Below, piece by piece: positions 8,880 to 16,781 of a stretch of DNA of 64,000 nucleotides. The stretch covers positions 17,319-81,318 of the forward strand of contig JAUNJG010000004.1 in NCBI GenBank assembly GCA_030533385.1, given 5' to 3'. Each line of letters begins with the position of its first letter. Position 1 is the stretch's first letter. The DNA comes from Eubacteriales bacterium. Lineage in GTDB: Bacteria > Bacillota > Clostridia > Lachnospirales > Lachnospiraceae. The notes below the pieces were generated by a model. It worked only from the letters and a program-made list of their open reading frames with translations. It searched no databases and was not told the origin of the DNA. The position numbers and the translations under genes are program-made.

Positions 8880-9152
8880 ATGGCAAATATGATAGTTGAT
8901 AACGCAAAGGTAATGTCAAAGGGGCAGATTACCATTCCAAAAGAAATCAGAGAACAGCTCGGAATTGGAACAGGGGACAGGGTAACTTTGATTTGCGAAG
9001 ACAATCAGGTCGTTATGATGAATGCGGCTGTGTATGCGATGAGGATGCTTCAGGATGGTATGAAAGATGAGGCAGAGAAAAGCGGTCTTGAGACAGACGA
9101 AGATATTGATGCTCTGGTTCGCGAAGTGCGTAAGGAAGTGGAGGGACTATGA
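8880..9152 (+). CDS. AbrB/MazE-type antitoxin
   Basis: This 90-residue antitoxin has a swapped-hairpin AbrB DNA-binding domain at residues 10-55 (KVMSKGQITIPKEIREQLGI, then GDRVTLI). A charged, probably disordered tail (about 60-90) would wrap the toxin. GTG 8871 is in frame but lies in the AAGGAG ribosome site; ATG 8880 is 8 bases downstream of it. The stop overlaps the PIN gene start (ATGA), typical of toxin-antitoxin pairs. The palindrome over the promoter is the likely own operator. Confidence 0.9.
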   Translation: MANMIVDNAKVMSKGQITIPKEIREQLGIGTGDRVTLICEDNQVVMMNAAVYAMRMLQDGMKDEAEKSGLETDEDIDALVREVRKEVEGL

Positions 9153-9550
9153 GGGTACTGATAGATACGAATATTCTTATCTCAGCAGCACTCAATCCTC
9201 ATGGTACACCCTACAAAGCATTTTTAAAAGCAGTGACTTATCCGAATAAGGGGATAATTTGCGACCAGAATATTGACGAGTTAAGGAGGATTTTTAACCG
9301 AAAATTTCCGACAAGGATAAACATGCTTGAAAAATTTCTGGCTTATTCCTTAGCTGTGATTGAAGTAGCTCCGATACCACAAATGGAATCTGAGTCAGAA
9401 AAACTGATTCGTGATGTAAAAGATAGACCAATATTGCGGGCTGCAATCAATGCGAAAGCAGACGTGCTGCTGACAGGAGATAAAGATTTTTTGGAATCTG
9501 AAGTAATGAGCCCGGAAATATTGACAGCAGCAGAGTTTTTGGATAAATAA
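9149..9550 (+). CDS. PIN-domain toxin (VapC-like endoribonuclease)
   Basis: The 133 residues form a PIN-domain nuclease of the family named 'putative toxin component, PIN family'. The first acidic residue is in VLIDTNILISAAL, a middle acidic set lies in NIDELRRIF, and the last two are in VKDRPILRAA and LLTGDKDFL. All four acidic positions of a Mg-dependent RNase appear intact. It overlaps the antitoxin by four bases. The target RNA is unknown. The module sits between two copies of a permease 3' end, suggesting insertion by recombination. Confidence 0.9.
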   Translation: MRVLIDTNILISAALNPHGTPYKAFLKAVTYPNKGIICDQNIDELRRIFNRKFPTRINMLEKFLAYSLAVIEVAPIPQMESESEKLIRDVKDRPILRAAINAKADVLLTGDKDFLESEVMSPEILTAAEFLDK

Positions 9551-9562
9551 AGGGCATATAGG

Positions 9563-9603
9563 AAGACCATCGTAGAGCGGCTGCGGGAGGCGGAGTGAGG
9601 CAG
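9563..9603 (+). repeat. 41-bp direct repeat, copy 2 (orphan permease tail)
   Basis: A second copy of the permease C-terminal codons (KTIVERLREAE, then TGAGGCAG), with no permease gene attached. Since its two differences are silent, it probably came from a paralogous permease rather than from a fresh duplication of copy 1. Confidence 0.8.
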
Positions 9604-9677
9604 CGTGAATCTTCTTTAAAATAGGAAAGTCTGGTATTTACATTTTGAATAGATATTAGAAGATATAGAAAAAAGGA

Positions 9678-9709
9678 AAGGACGACATCCGGGAATAGAT
9701 GTCGTCCTT
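9678..9709 (-). terminator. Terminator of the hicAB operon
   Basis: AAGGACGACATC (9678-9689) pairs perfectly over 12 bp with GATGTCGTCCTT (9698-9709), with an 8-base loop. Read on the minus strand it is followed by TCCTTTTTTC. It lies just after the hicB stop. Confidence 0.82.
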
Positions 9710-9723
9710 GTGTCATAGTAAAT

Positions 9724-10125
9724 TTATGAACGCATTTGCAGTTTGGCAATTAATGCTTCTTGCAAGACTTTTGAAAAGTTGATACCGTAATTTTCACATG
9801 CAGTATTAAGCCATGCAGGGATACTTAATGTTTTTTTGACTGCCTTATCATTGTATGCACGGGCATATTCGTCGAGGTTGACACAAATCAAATTGACAAG
9901 TGCCGTATCTTCGTCTTTTTCGATTGCATCAAGAGGGGTCGGTGCGGGAAGAACATCACCATCACGCAAGGATGTAAATAAATACTGACCGCAAGCTTCT
10001 TGAGCCATCGCAAAAGCGTCGGCAAGGTTATCTCCGTAAGTTGCTAAATCATTGAGGTCAGGAAAGATAACGGAATATTTCCCATCGTCCTCCGGATAAA
10101 AGACAGCAGGATAAATATAATTCAT
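9724..10125 (-). CDS. hicB: HicB antitoxin
   Basis: A 133-residue HicB. The N-terminal half is the degenerate RNase H-like fold (YPAVFYPEDDGKYSVIFPDL, then ATYGDNLADAFAMAQEA). The C-terminal part carries a ribbon-helix-helix segment, KKTLSIPAWLNTACENYGIN, for operator binding. AAAGGAG lies 8 bases before the chosen ATG; a frame opening 21 bases earlier would overlap that site. It is the second gene after hicA. HicB blocks the HicA nuclease and represses the operon. Confidence 0.92.
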   Translation of the reverse strand: MNYIYPAVFYPEDDGKYSVIFPDLNDLATYGDNLADAFAMAQEACGQYLFTSLRDGDVLPAPTPLDAIEKDEDTALVNLICVNLDEYARAYNDKAVKKTLSIPAWLNTACENYGINFSKVLQEALIAKLQMRS

Positions 10126-10158
10126 GATAACGCTCCTTTCTTTCATCGTTGGCAGGTC

Positions 10159-10341
10159 TCATTTGAGACCCGCCTGCTTTAGTATGGAGTTGACAACTCT
10201 TTGAGGAATGTCGCCTCGATGATTTGGGATTGTTACTTTTCCCGTTTTGGTTGGATGCTTATATTGGTGATGGGAACCTCTCACATCTGCCAATATCCAA
10301 CCGTCATTGAGGACCATTTTTTCAACTTCTCGAAATCTCAT
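10159..10341 (-). CDS. hicA: HicA mRNA interferase toxin
   Basis: This 60-residue HicA has the double-stranded-RNA-binding-like fold: FREVEKMVLNDGWILADVRG, then GSHHQYKHP with the catalytic His, then VTIPNHRGDIPQRVVNSILKQAGL. It cleaves mRNA in a ribosome-independent way when HicB is lost. GGGAGG stands 10 bases before the ATG. hicA comes first and hicB second, the standard HicAB order. It is convergent with the AbrB/PIN module. Confidence 0.92.
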   Translation of the reverse strand: MRFREVEKMVLNDGWILADVRGSHHQYKHPTKTGKVTIPNHRGDIPQRVVNSILKQAGLK

Positions 10342-10367
10342 TTGTATTGTTCCCTCCCTACAAATAT

Positions 10368-10396
10368 ATATTAACACGTATTATACGTAATATCAA
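10368..10396 (-). promoter_or_regulatory. hicAB promoter with palindromic operator
   Basis: On the minus strand TTGATA (complement of 10391-10396) and TAATAT (complement of 10368-10373) are 17 bases apart. The spacer contains the palindrome ACGTATTATACGT (10376-10388), a likely HicB site. Confidence 0.62.
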
Positions 10397-10474
10397 TATA
10401 ATATAAGAAAAAGGTTTTACACTACGAATGATAGACGGAACGACCTTAAACTCTCGATAATGTAATTATATATA

Positions 10475-11353
10475 TTATATAAAAAAGGTGTCTGGGCTAC
10501 TCTCTTTTCCCCAGCATTCTCCGAAAATGGCGCCGCCGATGATGAAAACAGCGCCCAGAAGCTGTATCGGCAGCATGGTTTCTCCCAGAAGTACCATGGA
10601 GAAAATCACTGCCGACAACGGCTCCAGATAGCCGCAGATGGCGACGGTCTGTACCGGCAGTTTTCCGATGGAGGAAAAGTAGAAATAGCAGCCGATTCCC
10701 GTGTTTAAAAGTCCCAGAATCATTACCCAGGGAAAATCGGCGCCGGAGACAGAAAGCCGGTATCCCGTTTTGAAGCCGACAAAAACTGCCACTGTGAGAA
10801 AACTTGTGAAAAGCTGCAGGATGGAATTTTCCAATCCCTGCACTTTTTTTGACTTTTTATTGAAGGTCACCATGAAGGCATACATGACTGCGGACATCAG
10901 ACCGCAGAAGATGCCGAAGGTATCCGGCCGTTCCCCCGTAGCGGTTCCGTTGACAAGCACAATACCGAGAACTACAGATAGAAAGCCGATGATTTTACAG
11001 GAAGTCAGCTTCTCCTTGAACAAGATGGGCGAAAGAGCCATGACAATGACCGGGCCGCAATAGTAGGAGAGGGAGGCCAGGCTCACCCCAATTCGGGCGT
11101 AGGCTTCATAAAGAAACATCCAGCTCGTTCCCATGGCAATGCCCGAAAGAATCACAAAAAGGGCATCTTTTTTATTTTGCAGGAAAGTAATCTTTTGCCG
11201 GGCGGCGAAGAAGATTCCCATCAAAAGCAAGCTGCCGATGAGAGTTCGCCAGAACACGATTTCATAGCTGGAAAGGTGAATGTGGCTGGCAACGATTCCG
11301 TTGGAGCCAAAAAGCAGTAAAGCGAAAATATATTTTAAATATGCCTGTTTCAT
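10475..11353 (-). CDS. EamA/DMT-superfamily transporter
   Basis: A 292-residue membrane protein with two EamA repeats, about ten helices in total. Repeat 1 starts YIFALLLFGSNGIVAS and repeat 2 starts near GIFCGLMSAVMYAFMV; each has the typical W/Y-rich helix pair and the SPILFKEKL / MVLLGETML motifs. The family exports amino acids, metabolites or drugs. It is transcribed away from the LysR gene at 11740, a layout in which the LysR protein usually controls the transporter. Confidence 0.88.
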   Translation of the reverse strand: MKQAYLKYIFALLLFGSNGIVASHIHLSSYEIVFWRTLIGSLLLMGIFFAARQKITFLQNKKDALFVILSGIAMGTSWMFLYEAYARIGVSLASLSYYCGPVIVMALSPILFKEKLTSCKIIGFLSVVLGIVLVNGTATGERPDTFGIFCGLMSAVMYAFMVTFNKKSKKVQGLENSILQLFTSFLTVAVFVGFKTGYRLSVSGADFPWVMILGLLNTGIGCYFYFSSIGKLPVQTVAICGYLEPLSAVIFSMVLLGETMLPIQLLGAVFIIGGAIFGECWGKESSPDTFFI

Positions 11354-11739
11354 CGTTTTTGTTCTCCTTTAAATATAATTTCTGAGCTGAGGTCTTTTAT
11401 TATTTTTATAAAAAGCTTTTCGCTGCCTGCGGTGCAATCCTCCATAGTAATTACCTCGCCGGTATCATGCCTGCGGTGCAATCCTCCATGGTAATTGCTT
11501 CGCCGGTATCAGCCCGTTCAAAGGGAAGGCACCGTTCAAAAAAGGGAAGCATACAACTTTTTGGAAGCTCCGACTGCATATGGGAAGACTTTGATGTTGG
11601 GATGACATCAACATAAAACATAAGAATAACCTCATCATCTTGAATTTTGTACCTGCTCAGTGTATCATACCGATATACATCTGAAAAACGAATGTTTATC
11701 ATATTTATCATTACAAAAACGCATGAAAGGAGATGCGGC
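11354..11739. promoter_or_regulatory. Divergent EamA / LysR promoter region
   Basis: A 386-base gap with no convincing gene. It holds start signals for both genes and a 44-bp tandem duplication (11424-11511). A weak minus-strand frame here reads through the repeat and has no ribosome site or family features. Confidence 0.5.
11424..11511. repeat. 44-bp tandem duplication
   Basis: Two adjacent 44-bp units (11424-11467 and 11468-11511), each starting TGCCTGCGGTGCAATCCTCC and ending GCCGGTATCA, match at 41 of 44 positions. They are between the divergent EamA and LysR genes, where a change in copy number could alter control. Confidence 0.88.
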
Positions 11740-12597
11740 ATGGATGGGAATATCCTGAAATATATGGCATTGGTTAAGACGGTGGAGTGTGGGAGCTTTA
11801 CGAAGGCGGCGGAGCTGCTGCATTATTCCCAGTCGGGTATCAGCCGGATGATTGGAGATTTGGAGAAAGAATGGAAGATACTTTTACTGGAGCGCAGCCG
11901 CACCGGTGTAAAGCTCACCTCAGACGGGATGCGCCTGCTTCCTTACGCTAGAAATGTATGTGAAGAATACCGGAAGCTGCAAATGCAGGTGGACGATTTG
12001 ATTGGTCTGCAATCCGGTCTTATTCGCATCGGCACCATTTCCAGTATTGCTACCCATTGGCTGCCCAATATCATTGCAGAATTTCAGAAAAAATATCCCA
12101 ATATCGACTATGAGCTGCTCCTTGGTCACTATACCGATATTGAAGGCTGGGTGAAGGAGGGGAGGGTGGATATGGGTTTTACAAGGGTGCCCACCCAGTC
12201 TGATTTGGAGACAGAATTTCTGGAGCAGGACAGGCTGCTGGTGGTTCTTCCCGAAAATCATCCTCTGGCCGGCTGTGACAAATTTCCTGTGTCTGCCTTG
12301 GCAAAATACCCCTTTATGCTGCTCGAAAAGGGAGAAAAAGCGGACATATCGGAAATTTTTGATAGATGTGGAATTACTCCTAACATCCGTTTTACCACCG
12401 TGGATGATTATGCCGTCATGTCCATGGTGGAAAAAGGGCTTGGCATCAGCATTTTGCCGGAGTTGATTTTGAGAAGAACGCCGTATCATATCGTGATAAA
12501 GGAGCTGGACGTGCCAGCTTATCGGAAGCTGGGGGTAGCCATGAAGGACCGGAAAAATATGTCTGTTGCCGTCAGGAGGTTTTTAGAGTACCTGTAA
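11740..12597 (+). CDS. LysR-family transcriptional regulator
   Basis: A 285-residue LysR regulator. The N-terminal helix-turn-helix is LVKTVECGSFTKAAELLHYS plus QSGISRMIGDLE. The C-terminal periplasmic-binding-like effector domain starts near GLIRIGTISSIATHWLP. Start ATG 11740 has AAAGGAG 7 bases before it. It most likely controls the divergent EamA transporter; the ligand is unknown. A bidirectional terminator follows. Confidence 0.92.
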   Translation: MDGNILKYMALVKTVECGSFTKAAELLHYSQSGISRMIGDLEKEWKILLLERSRTGVKLTSDGMRLLPYARNVCEEYRKLQMQVDDLIGLQSGLIRIGTISSIATHWLPNIIAEFQKKYPNIDYELLLGHYTDIEGWVKEGRVDMGFTRVPTQSDLETEFLEQDRLLVVLPENHPLAGCDKFPVSALAKYPFMLLEKGEKADISEIFDRCGITPNIRFTTVDDYAVMSMVEKGLGISILPELILRRTPYHIVIKELDVPAYRKLGVAMKDRKNMSVAVRRFLEYL

Positions 12598-12642
12598 AAT
12601 GTAGAGATTATTTTTGAGGGGAATGTGGGGATTTTGCAAAAA

Positions 12643-12677
12643 AAATCGAGGGAGAAGTTTTTCTTCTCCCCCGATTT
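12643..12677. terminator. Bidirectional terminator
   Basis: AAATCGAGGGAGAA (12643-12656) pairs with TTCTCCCCCGATTT (12664-12677) with one A-C mismatch, with A-rich sequence before it. It separates the LysR gene from the convergent NTF2/SDR pair. Confidence 0.75.
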
Positions 12678-12787
12678 GGGATAAACCTGAATAGCGTGAA
12701 GATATCAGAGGCCGGCTGTCCCGTATGTTCATTTAAGAAGGTATTGCGTGTAAAACACCCGCAAAGTATGGCTGGATTATTACAAAA

Positions 12788-13126
12788 TTATAATGGATAG
12801 ATGTTCAATCTCTGGATTTTTCCATTTTCATCGGTGCCGGCAAGGAATGCAGCCACCGGAAGAATCTGATTTCCGTACTGGATGAAGTACCAAACCTGGT
12901 CTTCTCCCTGGTATTTTTCACTGTAGATTTTAAAAGGGCCGCCATTAAATCCAAACTTGTGGTGGAACATCATCTCTACGGCCATCTTTCCTTCCAGATG
13001 CATTGCATCTCCGGTTACTTTAATAAGGGATGAATCGTGGAGTACCCCATAATCGTTAAACAAATCGGCCAGACCTACATTGTCTCCCCGTTTCATGCAA
13101 TCTAAATACTGTTCTAAAATAGTCAT
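12788..13126 (-). CDS. NTF2/SnoaL-fold protein
   Basis: A 112-residue single-domain protein of the NTF2-like cone fold: LEQYLDCMKRGDNVGLADLF, a conserved HDSSL segment, MFHHKFGFNGGPFKIY, and VWYFIQYGNQILPVAAFLAG. Enzymes of this fold include ketosteroid isomerase and the bile acid 7-alpha-dehydratase BaiE; many others are only binding proteins. The gene lies 19 bases after a 3-alpha-hydroxysteroid dehydrogenase-like SDR, so a linked role on a hydrophobic alcohol or steroid is plausible but unproven. Catalytic residues cannot be assigned with confidence. Confidence 0.78.
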   Translation of the reverse strand: MTILEQYLDCMKRGDNVGLADLFNDYGVLHDSSLIKVTGDAMHLEGKMAVEMMFHHKFGFNGGPFKIYSEKYQGEDQVWYFIQYGNQILPVAAFLAGTDENGKIQRLNIYPL

Positions 13127-13145
13127 CTTTGTTCTCTCCCTTCTT

Positions 13146-13919
13146 TTAGAAACGCTCCGAGCGCATTAATGCATCGATTCCACCATCGACAAACAGAACG
13201 ATACCGTTAATTCCACTTGCCTGCGGGGAAGAAAGGAACAACATACCATTCGCAATCTCCTGGGCATCGAGGAATTCTCTCTTGCCGTACCGCATCGGAA
13301 TCGGAATCAAAAGTGCCGCATCCATCTGGGCCTCTGTCAGACCCTGCGTCATCGGTGTTGTCGTATTGCCGGGAGCGACCGCATTGATGCGAAGCCCGTC
13401 AACTGCCCAGGATGGAGAGACTCTTCTCACCCATCTTGCCAGAGCGTGTTTGGAGGAACTGTATGCAGAAGCCGCCAAAGTGCGCGGAATGTCATCTGCC
13501 ATCGCAAGGACTCTCTCTTCATCCATAACGTTGGACATCATGTCCACCCAGTCGCGGCGAACGGTCTGGTTGGTGATGGAGTTGGAGGAGGTCATCACAC
13601 AGCTGCCTTTTTTCTTTTTCAGCAGGGAGCGCAGCCCTTCTGCAATCTCAATTCCCGCAAAGAAATTCAAGCTGAAAATCAGTCTAGGAGGAGCGGTCGG
13701 GCCTACGCCGGCATTACAAAACAGTCCGTCGATTCCGTCAGGATAGCGATCTTTTACAGCCTGAATGGCTTTTTGCCGATCCTCTCTGTTTGACAGGTCT
13801 GCCAGAAAATCGCCGCCCTTTAAGTCAATGTTAAACACTTCATGACCCTGTTCCAGCAATGAGTTTCTAACTGCTGCCCCAATTCCTGTGGTTCCCCCCG
13901 TAATTACATAGATGCTCAT
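13146..13919 (-). CDS. Short-chain dehydrogenase, 3-alpha-hydroxysteroid dehydrogenase-like
   Basis: A 257-residue classical SDR. The cofactor loop is TGGTTGIGAAVR, the NAG motif is FCNAGVGP, the catalytic Ser is in VMTSSNS and Tyr-Lys in AYSSSKHAL. The closing VDGGIDALMRSERF and the order of segments resemble what I recall of Comamonas testosteroni 3-alpha-HSDH (HsdA), which ends VIDGGIDAVMR. It is probably an NAD(P)-dependent oxidoreductase of a hydroxysteroid or similar alcohol. GAAAGGAAGG precedes the chosen ATG. It is the first gene of a two-gene operon and faces the MerR operon. Confidence 0.86.
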   Translation of the reverse strand: MSIYVITGGTTGIGAAVRNSLLEQGHEVFNIDLKGGDFLADLSNREDRQKAIQAVKDRYPDGIDGLFCNAGVGPTAPPRLIFSLNFFAGIEIAEGLRSLLKKKKGSCVMTSSNSITNQTVRRDWVDMMSNVMDEERVLAMADDIPRTLAASAYSSSKHALARWVRRVSPSWAVDGLRINAVAPGNTTTPMTQGLTEAQMDAALLIPIPMRYGKREFLDAQEIANGMLFLSSPQASGINGIVLFVDGGIDALMRSERF

Positions 13920-14675
13920 ATAAAACCTTCCTTTCAAAATGTTTTTATTTTTTAAATGGATTTTCACATGTATTGCTCATGTTTCTAACATTAGCACGAT
14001 GAATATAAACTGTCAATTTAATTTATATTTTATCAATAGACTGACAAAATATAGGCAAACAAATTATGGCATGAAAAACAGTATTTTTTCGTTATTTTTT
14101 TACAAAGAATAAAAAAGAAAAGATAGATAAACATCAGAAAAATAGATAAAAAATATTGTATAGATATATGTATCATGTCCATAAGTTTTAGGATGTCCGT
14201 GTCTATAACAAAATATTCTCTTTTATAACAAAATATTATCCGGTATCCTGCATAATTTTAAAACTATTTTTTTGTGAGTTTTTTCTTTTGAAGGATTACA
14301 TAACAAAGGGGGGATTTTACGAGTTCCTGATTTGCAGGGGACAAAGTCCTCTGCCAGAGAAGGTATTGTCCTGACAAATTGTCAAATAAGTCAGAAAAAT
14401 TTCTGTAAAAATACGAGAGTTAGACAAAGAAACTACAAATAAAAATAGAGATTGATATATTTTTTCACAAGTAATTTTCTTTCCTATTCATAATGTGCCT
14501 TATTACTTGACGTTGTGTGTCAAGTAGAATAAAATATTCGTGTCTGAAAGAAGAAAGATGCGTAGGCAGACGGGGGAAATTCATTCCCTCAGGCGTGTTC
14601 GGATACTGTCCGTTCATCGGAGAAAAAGGCGCATCAGATGAGACACTATTCAGGAAAAGAGAGGTTTATGACAAA
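13920..14675. promoter_or_regulatory. AT-rich divergent control region (SDR / MerR operons)
   Basis: About 750 bases without a gene, very AT-rich. Two palindromes stand out: TGACAAATTGTCA near 14373, and ACTTGAC (14505-14511) with GTCAAGT (14519-14525), a perfect 7-7-7 inverted repeat. The second is a good candidate site for the MerR protein or another dimeric regulator. The stretch ends with GGCGTGTTCGGATAC near 14592, a word shared with the leader at 3196. Confidence 0.5.
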
Positions 14676-15491
14676 GTGAGAAAATATAAAATCGGGGAGA
14701 TTTCTAAAATGCTTGGAATCAGTTCGGAGACCATTCGGAATTACGAAAAAAAGGGGCTGATTCACCCGTGTAAAGATGAATATTCTAACTACCGTTATTT
14801 TGATATCATACAGCTAAACCAGATTTTAAACATTCAGAGGCTCCATCAATATGGATATTCTCTTCATGAGGTGGGAGATTTGCTGGAAGAGCCTTGCATG
14901 GAGAAGCGGGAGGCCTACCTGGAACAAAAAGAGATGGATTTGATCCGGGAGATTTATTATATGAATCTCAGGCTGGAGAGCCTGCGCACGACCATCTCCT
15001 CCATGGAGCAGGCAAGGCACGCAAAAACAGGATGCTTTTTCGGAGAGCGGCCCGCCCTGTACTACGTCAGCTACCAGAAGCAGTTTGATCTGATTTTGGA
15101 CCAAAAGGTGCAGGAGGAGCTGGTCAGGTGGCTTCACCACGCAGACCTTCCGTTTATGTCTGGGAGAGCCTCCAGAGAGACGATTCAGGCGGGGAAGCAT
15201 GAATTTGAGTTCGGATTTTGCCTGGATAAGGCGACGGCGGAGTTCATGGGAATCAGAGAGAACGACGTGGTAAAGTATTACCAGTCTTGCCCGGCCATCA
15301 TTTTTTATTATGAGGCAACTCCGGACAGCCAGATGAAGGAGGCGTCGGGAATGCTTCTTGATTTTCTGGAAAAGCATCAATTAAAAATAAAGGAAGAAAG
15401 TCTCTCCAGGGTAATTTTTGCCGATTGGAACCAGAATGATTACACAATTTCTCATCTTGTATGGGTTCCTTATGAGACTTTGAATAAATAA
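14676..15491 (+). CDS. MerR-family regulator with effector-binding domain
   Basis: A 271-residue MerR regulator. The winged helix starts YKIGEISKMLGISSETIRNY and continues EKKGLIHP, then a dimer helix (residues about 80-120), then a GyrI-like ligand domain. The frame is open further upstream, but the homologous part begins at GTG 14676, with GAGAGG 11 bases before. No metal-binding Cys set is seen, so a small organic effector is likely. It heads the MFS / M20 / DUF554 genes and probably controls them. Confidence 0.88.
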   Translation: MRKYKIGEISKMLGISSETIRNYEKKGLIHPCKDEYSNYRYFDIIQLNQILNIQRLHQYGYSLHEVGDLLEEPCMEKREAYLEQKEMDLIREIYYMNLRLESLRTTISSMEQARHAKTGCFFGERPALYYVSYQKQFDLILDQKVQEELVRWLHHADLPFMSGRASRETIQAGKHEFEFGFCLDKATAEFMGIRENDVVKYYQSCPAIIFYYEATPDSQMKEASGMLLDFLEKHQLKIKEESLSRVIFADWNQNDYTISHLVWVPYETLNK

Positions 15492-15584
15492 TTTTTTTTA
15501 TCTATTGACTCTAAAGCTAATTGAAGGTTTATGATGAAGCTGTTTTAGAACAAATACAAAAGAATAAAGAATGGAGAAACGATT

Positions 15585-16769
15585 ATGAAGTTAACAAAAA
15601 ATCAATGGCTTGTATTTGTCGTTATCTGCTTCATCGGTACGTTTGCCAACCTTGACAAGAGTATGATTGGATTTACGGCAGATAAGCTCATCAGTACTTA
15701 CGGATTTACAAAAGCGCAGATGGGAAACCTTTCGTCGGTATTTTACGTCAGCTTTATTTTGGTGACGATTCCCGGCGGATGGCTGGTGGACCGGTTTGGA
15801 TATAAGAAGTTCGTTGTATTATCCCTCGGAATACTGGCAATCTTTTCGTTCCTGTTTGGAAATGCCAGCAGCCTGGCAGCCATCCTGTTTCTGCGGTTCA
15901 TGGTTGGATTTGGACAGGCTGGATATACGAACGGAGCGCCGAAAATCATCAGTATGCACTACCAGAATGACCAGTGCGCAAAGGTGCAGTCTTTGGTTGT
16001 TGCCACGGCGGGAATCGGCGGCATTTTAGCCAGCACGGTGGGAGAGACCATCATCCAGAAAAACTGGCATAATGCTTACTATTTCCTTGCCGCAGGTTAT
16101 CTTATCGCCATGCTGGCGGTGATTTTCCTGATGAAGGAGAAAAAAGAGACTGCCACGGCCACGAAAAATGTGCAGCAGAAGGCAGGATTTTTTGATGCAT
16201 GGAAGAACAAGAACACGTTGCTTCTTGCATTAGCGGTGTTGTTTAGCAACCTGGTGGGTGTTGCCCTGATGTTCTGGCTGCCAAACGTGCTTCGTGTCAA
16301 TTTCGGAGTGGAAGACCAGATTGTGCTTTCTAAGATTATGGTGGTATTTTACATCATCATGACCATCGCCACAGCATCCAGCGGAACAGTCATCACGAAG
16401 TATTTTAAAGGAAAAGAGTTAAAGTTTATCTTTGTAACCTCTGTTATCACGGCAGCGTGCCTTCTTGTGTTCATCATGGCTCCTGTCTATTCTGTGGCTC
16501 TTGCGGCGCTGTATGTCTCCGTGTTCACGATGATGATGGCCTTTGCCGGACTGTTGGCCGTGCCATATCAGCTCGTGCCTGCTAACATTATCGGTGCATC
16601 CTTTGCGGTGCTGAACATCGGTGCGTTCGCCGGCGGAATTATTTCGCCGCAGTTGGTCAGCATGTTTGCACAAAAAGACAGCTATCTGTATTCATTCATC
16701 TGCCTTAGTGTGTGCATGATTATCTCAGGTGGTTGTGCTTTATTGGTAAAGAAGACAAAAGAAGCGTAA
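15585..16769 (+). CDS. MFS transporter (anion:cation symporter-like)
   Basis: A 394-residue, 12-helix permease. FANLDKSMIGFTADKLI at the first helix and IPGGWLVDRFGYKKFVV between helices 2 and 3 are typical of the organic-anion/hexuronate (ACS) branch of the major facilitator family. The M20 amidohydrolase follows 12 bases after the stop, so the pair probably imports a conjugate (for example an N-acyl amino acid) and splits it inside the cell. It follows the MerR gene. Confidence 0.88.
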   Translation: MKLTKNQWLVFVVICFIGTFANLDKSMIGFTADKLISTYGFTKAQMGNLSSVFYVSFILVTIPGGWLVDRFGYKKFVVLSLGILAIFSFLFGNASSLAAILFLRFMVGFGQAGYTNGAPKIISMHYQNDQCAKVQSLVVATAGIGGILASTVGETIIQKNWHNAYYFLAAGYLIAMLAVIFLMKEKKETATATKNVQQKAGFFDAWKNKNTLLLALAVLFSNLVGVALMFWLPNVLRVNFGVEDQIVLSKIMVVFYIIMTIATASSGTVITKYFKGKELKFIFVTSVITAACLLVFIMAPVYSVALAALYVSVFTMMMAFAGLLAVPYQLVPANIIGASFAVLNIGAFAGGIISPQLVSMFAQKDSYLYSFICLSVCMIISGGCALLVKKTKEA

Positions 16770-16781
16770 GGAGGAATCATA

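Noticed and set aside
11451-11741. Minus-strand frame of about 96 codons between EamA and LysR genes
   Set aside because: It runs through the 44-bp tandem repeat, has no family features and covers the promoters of both neighbours.
14517-14675. An in-frame N-terminal extension of the MerR regulator
   Set aside because: The family domain starts at the GTG at 14676; the upstream part overlaps the palindrome and the shared repeat word.
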